From DATFYM01 sp035315065 (GTDB lineage: Bacteria; Acidobacteriota; Terriglobia; UBA7540), in contig DATFYM010000208.1 in assembly GCA_035315065.1 (NCBI GenBank), forward strand, positions 1-21,475: 21,475 bases of DNA, in the 5' to 3' direction. A program made the translations under genes and the position numbers. The notes beneath the pieces are model-generated. The model worked only from the letters and a program-made list of their open reading frames with translations. It was not told the DNA's origin and made no database searches. Below, in pieces: positions 15,879 through 21,475 of this stretch (its first letter is position 1; each line of letters starts with the position of its first letter).

Positions 15879-16087
15879 GAGGGGGCAAATCCTTTGCGCG
15901 AGGAGAGATCGCGCGGGCCGCTGATTTTGCCCGCATGGCGAAGGAACCGTTGGTTACCTGTCTCGGATTTGGCCTGCTCGAGCCGGTAGCGGATAATCCG
16001 GCTGACCGGCAACCCGGTCTGTCGGCGCCTTTCCTGGAGCCACTCGGCGAGCTCTGCTGTAAGACGGATCGTAATTGTCTGACTCAT
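15875..16087 (-). CDS. Ribbon-helix-helix (CopG-type) antitoxin
   Basis: A 70-residue DNA-binding antitoxin. The N-terminus MSQTITIRLTAELAEWLQER forms the beta strand and first helix of a ribbon-helix-helix fold; TGLPVSRIIRYRLEQAKS is the second helix with its preceding turn. The rest, NQRFLRHAGKISGPRDLSSRKGFAPS, matches the C-terminal toxin-binding tail seen in antitoxins next to PIN toxins. The ATG at 16085-16087 is chosen because the ribbon must start there; the longer frame covers the start of ADOP 2 on the other strand. No clear Shine-Dalgarno is visible. It is followed by the truncated toxin, so it is now an orphan antitoxin, possibly kept as a regulator or as an anti-addiction gene. 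Divergent ADOP 2 starts 100 bp away. Confidence 0.82.
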   Translation of the reverse strand: MSQTITIRLTAELAEWLQERRRQTGLPVSRIIRYRLEQAKSETGNQRFLRHAGKISGPRDLSSRKGFAPS

Positions 16088-16187
16088 ACGATCAAGATGT
16101 AACACAAATGGAGAACGCCGTCGACTTCCGCCGTAGCAATCGTGCTGGAGGCTGGCACGCAGAAAACTCAAGTTATCTGGGGGTTCC

Positions 16188-18965
16188 ATGAGCATCTGGG
16201 ATTGGTTATTTCGCCGACGCCGGCGCGAAGAGGAACTGGACGAGGAAGTCCAGGCCCATCTGCGGATGGCCGCGCAGGAGCGCATGGAGCAAGGCGAAAC
16301 CGCCGAGCAAGCTCGCACTTCAGCCGCTCGCGAGTTCGGCAACGTCGTTTTGGTGAAGGAGGTAACGCGCGACGTGTGGGGATTTCAATGGTTTGAAATC
16401 TTGCAGCAGGACCTCCGCTTCGGCGCGCGAATGCTGGCAAAGAATCCTGCGTTCACGTGTGTCGCCGTGCTGACGCTGGCCCTCGGCATCGGGGTCAACA
16501 CCGCAGCCTTTACCGCCTACAAGGCGTTTTTCGGCCGATCTCTCGACGCTCGCGATCCCCGCAAGATGGTCAACCTCGCGCTGATCCTCCACTCGGGCGT
16601 TACCGATCCCTGGTTCAGCTATCCCGACTATGAAGCCTATCGGGATCACCTCCATTCGTTCAGCGGACTGATTGCACATGCGAAGAACATTGACCTCCTG
16701 ACCCTCTCGGGTGCCGGCGGTGTCGTCAGCCAGCGCAGCTCCGAGTCCGGCACGCTGCTGGGAAAATGGCTGCTTCCCGCGGGGACCAGCGATGCGGAGT
16801 TTGCCAGCACCATGATTGTCTCGGAGAATTACTTCTCGGTTCTCGGAGCCACAGCCCCGCGCGGCCGCACGTTCGAATCCATAAATATTCCTGTACTTGC
16901 GGCCTCTCCCTCGGTTCTGATCAGCGACAATTATTGGCAGAAGCGGTTTGCCAGGGATCCCGCGGTGCTGGGCAAAACCATTCGTCTTAACGGGGTCGCG
17001 TTCACCGTCATCGGAATTACGCCTCACGACTTCGTCGGCACCACTGTGGCCGTGCCCGATTTCTGGGTTCCGCTTAGCCTTGAGCCGCTGTTGCACGCCG
17101 ACGATCATTCACTGAGCGACCGCGAAAACCCTTGCTGCCGCCTATTTGCTCGTCTGGCCCCGGATGTCAGCATGGCGCTGGCGCAGGCGGAGATGACCGT
17201 GCTTGCCGACCGCCTCAGCGCCCTTCACGACCCTCACTCCGATTTGGGAAAACCTGCTACCGCACTCCTCTGGCGCGGCTCCCCGTTCCCCTGGCCGCTC
17301 GAGCACTACGGCGGATTAAAGTACGCCGTTCTGCTTATCATGGCCGCTGTCGGGATGGTGCTGGTCATCGCCTGCGCCAATGTCGCCAGCCTGCAACTGG
17401 CCCGCACTGTATCGCGCCAGAATGAACTGTGCATGCGCCTCTCGCTTGGAGCTAGCCGGCTCCGCCTTGTCCGGCAGTTGCTGACCGAAAGCGCTTTGCT
17501 GGGCCTGCTGGCCGGCGGCGTCGCGCTCCTGTTGACCTCGGCCTTGCTGGATATAGCGGTGACCATGGCCGCGGAAGCCTTCCCTGCCGAGTTTGGAACG
17601 GTTATCTTCCACGTGACCCCTGACCTGGGAATCTTTGGCTACGTCTTGGGCCTCTCCCTGACCGCCGGCGTCCTCTTTGGGCTTGCCCCGGCGCTGGAAA
17701 GCTCCCGCGACGCGCTTTCCTCCGCACTTAAGGTCAGCGCGGGAACTTCGCTCGGTCGCAGCCGCCGGCTACGCGGCTTCCTGATCGCTGCCCAGGTTGC
17801 CGTCTCCCTGCTGCTGATGATCGCCGGAAGCATGTTGATTCACAGCTCGATTCGCGCCCTCAAGATGGACACCGGCTATGAAACCAAGCACGTCGTTGAT
17901 CTCGAACTCCAGTTTCCCGAGGGGTCGAAGTACACCGCCGACCGCAAGCTTGCCCTCGTCCGCGAGCTTCGCACCCGCCTCGCTGCGCTGCCCGGAGTGA
18001 TTGCGATCGCAGGCTCTCGGGCGCCCAATGGCAGTGGCCTTCGAAGAGCCGCCGTCTCGCTCAATGGTGAAAAGGCCTCGGCTCAAAATGCGCGGGTGCT
18101 CTATTACACCTACGTTCAGGCAAACTATTTCCGGACCCTTGGCATTCCCCTGCTTTTCGGCCGGGGGTTTCAACCTCAAGCCGGGAAGCCTGAGCCCTCC
18201 GTCATCCTCAGCGAATCGGCCGCCAAACAGCTCTGGCCTGGCCGGAACCCTATCGGCCGCAGCCTCCGTTTGGACACCGACGAGCAGTTCCACAGCAAGA
18301 GCGAAGTTCTTCCCGACGGGCCCGCCTACCAGGTTATCGGCGTCGCTCGCGACACACGCGGCACTATGCTTGACGGCAGCGACTCCGAGCAGGTTTACTT
18401 ACCGTTGCCCGAAGACCGGCTCCAAGACCAGCCAATGCTCATCCGCACCCAGACTGACCCGGCGAAGTTCATGGGTGCGATCGCTTCCGTGGTTTCGTCC
18501 GTCGATCCCAATCTAGTGGCAACCTGGTCCACTCTCGAGGAGATGCTCCGCCAGTCCCAGGCCTTTCTCGCCTCCAGCCTGGCGGCCGTCATCGCTTCCG
18601 GTGTCGGCCTGCTGGGGCTGCTGCTGGCCTCGATGGGCATTTACAGTACGGTCAGCTACATCGTGGTCCTTCGCACGCGCGAAGTCGGCATTCGCATGGC
18701 TCTCGGCGCCAAGAAGCGCGACATCTTTGGACTCATCCTGGGCGAGAGCACGCGGTCCGTGCTTTTTGGATTGCTTGCCGGAATGTCTCTCGCGTTGGGA
18801 GCAGGTTATCTTCTGCGCGGCGTGCTTTATGGGCTTCGCACCGTCGATGGCGTCTCGTTTGTCGGCGTTTCCCTCTTGTTTCTGGCCATCGCGCTGGTCG
18901 CCGCCTACCTGCCTTCCCGCCGCGCCGTGCGCGTGGATCCTATGGTGGCGCTGCGGTACGAATGA
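16188..18965 (+). CDS. ADOP-type permease 2
   Basis: An intact 925-residue duplicated permease of the MacB/FtsX class. Prefix MSIWDWLFRRRRREEELDEE (1-20) and AREFGNVVLVKEVTRDVWGF precede TM1 at about 88-115 (CVAVLTLALGIGVNTAAF). The first periplasmic MacB-type domain contains FSYPDYEAYRD and LNGVAFTVIGITPHDFVG. The first FtsX triplet begins at about 383 (YAVLLIMAAVGMVLVIACANVASLQLART). The second periplasmic domain follows TM5 (about 525-550), and the final triplet ends with REVGIRMALGAKKRDIFGLIL and VDPMVALRYE. No ATPase gene lies next to it, in keeping with the orphan name; substrate unknown. The start ATG has only a weak GGGGG upstream. ADOP 3 begins 12 bp after its stop. Its first 200 bp closely match ADOP 1 and 3. 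Confidence 0.93.
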   Translation: MSIWDWLFRRRRREEELDEEVQAHLRMAAQERMEQGETAEQARTSAAREFGNVVLVKEVTRDVWGFQWFEILQQDLRFGARMLAKNPAFTCVAVLTLALGIGVNTAAFTAYKAFFGRSLDARDPRKMVNLALILHSGVTDPWFSYPDYEAYRDHLHSFSGLIAHAKNIDLLTLSGAGGVVSQRSSESGTLLGKWLLPAGTSDAEFASTMIVSENYFSVLGATAPRGRTFESINIPVLAASPSVLISDNYWQKRFARDPAVLGKTIRLNGVAFTVIGITPHDFVGTTVAVPDFWVPLSLEPLLHADDHSLSDRENPCCRLFARLAPDVSMALAQAEMTVLADRLSALHDPHSDLGKPATALLWRGSPFPWPLEHYGGLKYAVLLIMAAVGMVLVIACANVASLQLARTVSRQNELCMRLSLGASRLRLVRQLLTESALLGLLAGGVALLLTSALLDIAVTMAAEAFPAEFGTVIFHVTPDLGIFGYVLGLSLTAGVLFGLAPALESSRDALSSALKVSAGTSLGRSRRLRGFLIAAQVAVSLLLMIAGSMLIHSSIRALKMDTGYETKHVVDLELQFPEGSKYTADRKLALVRELRTRLAALPGVIAIAGSRAPNGSGLRRAAVSLNGEKASAQNARVLYYTYVQANYFRTLGIPLLFGRGFQPQAGKPEPSVILSESAAKQLWPGRNPIGRSLRLDTDEQFHSKSEVLPDGPAYQVIGVARDTRGTMLDGSDSEQVYLPLPEDRLQDQPMLIRTQTDPAKFMGAIASVVSSVDPNLVATWSTLEEMLRQSQAFLASSLAAVIASGVGLLGLLLASMGIYSTVSYIVVLRTREVGIRMALGAKKRDIFGLILGESTRSVLFGLLAGMSLALGAGYLLRGVLYGLRTVDGVSFVGVSLLFLAIALVAAYLPSRRAVRVDPMVALRYE

Positions 18966-18977
18966 GGAGGGGCAGCC

Positions 18978-21475
18978 ATGAGTTTCCGGAACTGGTTGTT
19001 GCGGCGACACCGGCGCGAAGAGGAGCTCGACGAGGAGGTCCAGGCCCATCTGCGAATGGCCGCGCAAGAGCGCATGGAGCAAGGCGAAAGCGTCGAGCAA
19101 GCTCGCACTTCAGCCGTCCGCGAGTTCGGCAACGTGACCCTGGTGAAGGAGGTAACGCGCGACATGTGGGGATTTCGTTGGGTCGAAATTTTGCATCAAG
19201 ACGTTCGCTACGGATTACGGATGCTGGTGAAGAATCCCGGTTTCGCCGCCGTCGCCATCCTCGTGCTGGCTCTCGGCATGGGCGTGAGCGTGGCCATCTT
19301 CGGTTTTGTGGACGCGGCTCTACTGGAGCCGCTTCCGTATGCAAATCCCGGCCGGCTGATGTCGGTGAATGAAAGCAGCGTTGAATGGCCGCGCTGGCCT
19401 CTCTCCTACCCGGACTATCTTGACTGGCAACGGCTGAACAAATCCTTCAGCTCGCTCGATGTGTACAGCGGGGCCGGTTATCTCATGCGCACTCCCTCCG
19501 GTGCGGAGCCGGTGCAGGCCGAGCGCGTGAGCGGCAGCTTTTTCCAAACCCTCGGGGTGCATCCCCTGCTCGGCCGGGACTTCTATCCCGGCGAGGATCG
19601 CCCGGGTGGCCCCAACGTCGTGCTCCTGAGTTACGGAGCCTGGCTCCATCGCTTCGGCGCACGGCGCGACGCGGTGGGCCAGACCGTGGACCTGGACGGC
19701 AGCGCCTTCACCATCATCGGCGTCCTGCCCCGCACGTTTTCTTTCGCGCCCAGCGGCAACGCCGAGTTCTGGGTTCCTCTCAACAGCTTCAGCCCTCACG
19801 AAAAGATGCGGGGCTTCTATGATTTTTGGGGAATCGGAAGGCTGCGCGACGGGGTCAGCATCCAGGCAGCGCTGGCCGAAATGACTGCGATCGCCAAGCA
19901 ACTCCAGCAGCAATACGCCATAACCGGCCGCAACCTGGGCGCCAGCGTCGTTCCGCTCTCTGAGGTCATCGTTGGTGATGTGCGGCCGATCCTCTTGACG
20001 CTGCTGGGCGGGGCCGGCCTGCTCTTGCTGATCGCCTGCGTCAACGTGGCCAGCCTGGTACTGGTCCGCTCGGAGAGCCGCAAGCGTGAAATCGCTATCA
20101 GAGGCGCGCTGGGCGCTACAGCGGCGCGGCTGGTCCGCCAGTTCATCACCGAAGGGCTCTTGCTGGCTGGGAGCGGCAGCCTGGCAGGCGTGATCGTTGC
20201 CAACGACACCATGAAGCTCCTTGGCCGCCTGGTTCCCAAGGATATGGCGTCAAACATGCCTTTCCTGGAAGGAGTCGGACTGAATGCCCATACGGGCGCG
20301 TTCGCCGCGGTCATCGCACTGCTGGCTGCACTGCTGCTAGCGGTTACACCTGCGTTGCGGCTCTCGCTTCAGGAGGTGCGCGACGGACTAACCGACGGGG
20401 GCCGCGGCGCGGCCAGCCGGTTGTGGCGCAGGATGGGAGCGAACCTGGTGGTGGTGGAACTGTCCATCGCGGTGGTGCTGCTGGCCGGCGCAGGACTGCT
20501 GGGACAGAGCCTCTATCGCCTTCTTCATGTGCCGTTGGGCTTTGATCCGAGCCATCTCGCAACCCTGAGGGTCATGGCTCCCGGCACGGTTTACCGGACT
20601 GACGAACAGACCGTAGGACTTTACCGGGAGATTGTGCGACGCGTCTCCAGCTTGCCGGGCGTAGAGTCGGCCGGCATGACTATGATACTCCCGGCACAGT
20701 GTAACTGCGCCGTTGACGAGATCCGCATTCCGGGAAGACCGGACCTCGGCGAACATAATGAGGTGGACGAGCGTCATGTGAGCGCGAAGTATCTGCCCAC
20801 ACTCAAGGCGAGGCTGTTGCGCGGACGGTTCTTCACGGACGCCGACGATGCTTCCAGGCCCGGAGTGGCCCTCATCAATCAGACCCTGGCCCGAAAGTAC
20901 TTTCCCGGCCAGGACCCCGTCGGCCAGAGGATTGTCAATGACGAAGGGGGGCGTCCGTCCGTGTGGGAGATTGTCGGCGTGGTCGACGACGTTCACGAAG
21001 GCCCACTCGATGTCGAAACCTGGCCCGCGGAGTATTTCCCCATCAACCAGACACTGGACCACGACTTCAGTCTGGCGGTACGCACCGGGCAAGACGCCGG
21101 GGCGCTGCTGCCGGTGCTGGTGACTACCTTGCATCAGATCGACCTGAGCCTGGGCGTATCCGACGAAGAGACCATGAATGAGAAGATTGACGGCACGCAG
21201 GCAGCACTGCTGCATCAGTTTTCGGCGTGGCTGGTGGGCGGATTTGCAGCGATGGCGCTGGTCCTCGGCGTGGTCGGACTGTACGGAGTGGTCGCCTACT
21301 CGGTGAGCCAGCGAACCCGCGAGATCGGAGTTCGCATGGCGCTCGGCGCACAGCGCAGCTCCGTCTATCAACTCATCCTGAAGGAAGCGGGGTGGCTCAC
21401 CACGATCGGAATCGCCTTGGGCCTTGTGTGCTCCGTGGGTGCAGCAACGCTGATGCGCGGTATGCTCTTCGGCAC
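18978..21475 (+). CDS. ADOP-type permease 3 (cut by window edge)
   Basis: Third duplicated permease, open to the last base, so at least 832 residues. The start is very well supported: AGGAGG at 18965-18970, 7 nt before the ATG, overlapping the end of ADOP 2 (stop at 18963-18965). The protein starts MSFRNWLLRRHRREEELDEE, with the same prefix as the others (VREFGNVTLVKEVTRDMWGF). TM1 (AVAILVLALGMGVSVAIF) follows, then the periplasmic domain (LSYPDYLDWQRL, DGSAFTIIGVLPRTF) and the first FtsX triplet (LLLLIACVNVASLVLVRSESRKREIAIRGALGA). The second half is close to MacB-type domains (PVGQRIVNDEG, WEIVGVVDDVHEGPL), and the last triplet shows VVAYSVSQRTREIGVRMALGAQRSSVYQLIL before the window ends. 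It forms a two-gene unit with ADOP 2. Confidence 0.93.
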   Translation, partial: MSFRNWLLRRHRREEELDEEVQAHLRMAAQERMEQGESVEQARTSAVREFGNVTLVKEVTRDMWGFRWVEILHQDVRYGLRMLVKNPGFAAVAILVLALGMGVSVAIFGFVDAALLEPLPYANPGRLMSVNESSVEWPRWPLSYPDYLDWQRLNKSFSSLDVYSGAGYLMRTPSGAEPVQAERVSGSFFQTLGVHPLLGRDFYPGEDRPGGPNVVLLSYGAWLHRFGARRDAVGQTVDLDGSAFTIIGVLPRTFSFAPSGNAEFWVPLNSFSPHEKMRGFYDFWGIGRLRDGVSIQAALAEMTAIAKQLQQQYAITGRNLGASVVPLSEVIVGDVRPILLTLLGGAGLLLLIACVNVASLVLVRSESRKREIAIRGALGATAARLVRQFITEGLLLAGSGSLAGVIVANDTMKLLGRLVPKDMASNMPFLEGVGLNAHTGAFAAVIALLAALLLAVTPALRLSLQEVRDGLTDGGRGAASRLWRRMGANLVVVELSIAVVLLAGAGLLGQSLYRLLHVPLGFDPSHLATLRVMAPGTVYRTDEQTVGLYREIVRRVSSLPGVESAGMTMILPAQCNCAVDEIRIPGRPDLGEHNEVDERHVSAKYLPTLKARLLRGRFFTDADDASRPGVALINQTLARKYFPGQDPVGQRIVNDEGGRPSVWEIVGVVDDVHEGPLDVETWPAEYFPINQTLDHDFSLAVRTGQDAGALLPVLVTTLHQIDLSLGVSDEETMNEKIDGTQAALLHQFSAWLVGGFAAMALVLGVVGLYGVVAYSVSQRTREIGVRMALGAQRSSVYQLILKEAGWLTTIGIALGLVCSVGAATLMRGMLFG

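Overview
The window looks like a chromosomal segment of an acidobacterium. The strongest sign is three large tandem permeases of the ADOP type (acidobacterial duplicated orphan permease, a MacB/FtsX-like family expanded in Acidobacteriota), the first preceded by a PadR-family regulator. The DNA is G+C-rich by eye. No rRNA, tRNA, CRISPR array, transposase or phage gene was recognised.

Positions 1-8396, all on the minus strand, are a translation-machinery block read from right to left: rplM (L13), rpsI (S9), rpsB (S2), tsf (EF-Ts), pyrH (UMP kinase), frr (ribosome recycling factor), then, after a fresh near-consensus promoter, rpsL (S12), a small Cys-containing hypothetical gene, rpsG (S7), fusA (EF-G) and tuf (EF-Tu, cut by the left window edge). 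Three classically separate clusters (L13-S9, S2-Ts-UMPK-RRF, str) therefore lie head to tail. Good TTGACA promoters precede rplM and rpsL. Several gaps in the block are filled with inverted repeats made of iterated short words (GCTGA-N-GCTGA, ATTGCCGATT, GTCAAAGGTCAA, GTCGAAAGT), and some of these run into the ends of genes.

Positions 8397-12570 are an accessory region: the C-terminal half of a Dps-like (DPSL) ferritin gene, a very long inverted repeat, a tryptophanase gene (tnaA) whose last codons lie inside that repeat, a decayed nucleotidyltransferase gene, a fragment of a Ser/Thr protein kinase gene, and an intact NmrA-type NAD(P)-binding protein gene.

Positions 12542-21475 hold the PadR-ADOP cluster. 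The padR promoter lies inside a long dyad, which suggests autorepression, and the transcript should be nearly leaderless. padR overlaps ADOP 1 by ATGA. ADOP 1 has lost one base near its end. ADOP 2 and ADOP 3 form a tight pair with a 12-bp gap; ADOP 3 runs off the right edge. Between ADOP 1 and ADOP 2 sits an antitoxin-toxin pair on the minus strand: the ribbon-helix-helix antitoxin is intact, but its PIN toxin keeps only about 15 recognisable residues and then runs into a perfect 35-bp inverted repeat. The three ADOP genes share a first ~200 bp that is far more alike at DNA level than the rest, which suggests gene conversion or recent module exchange.
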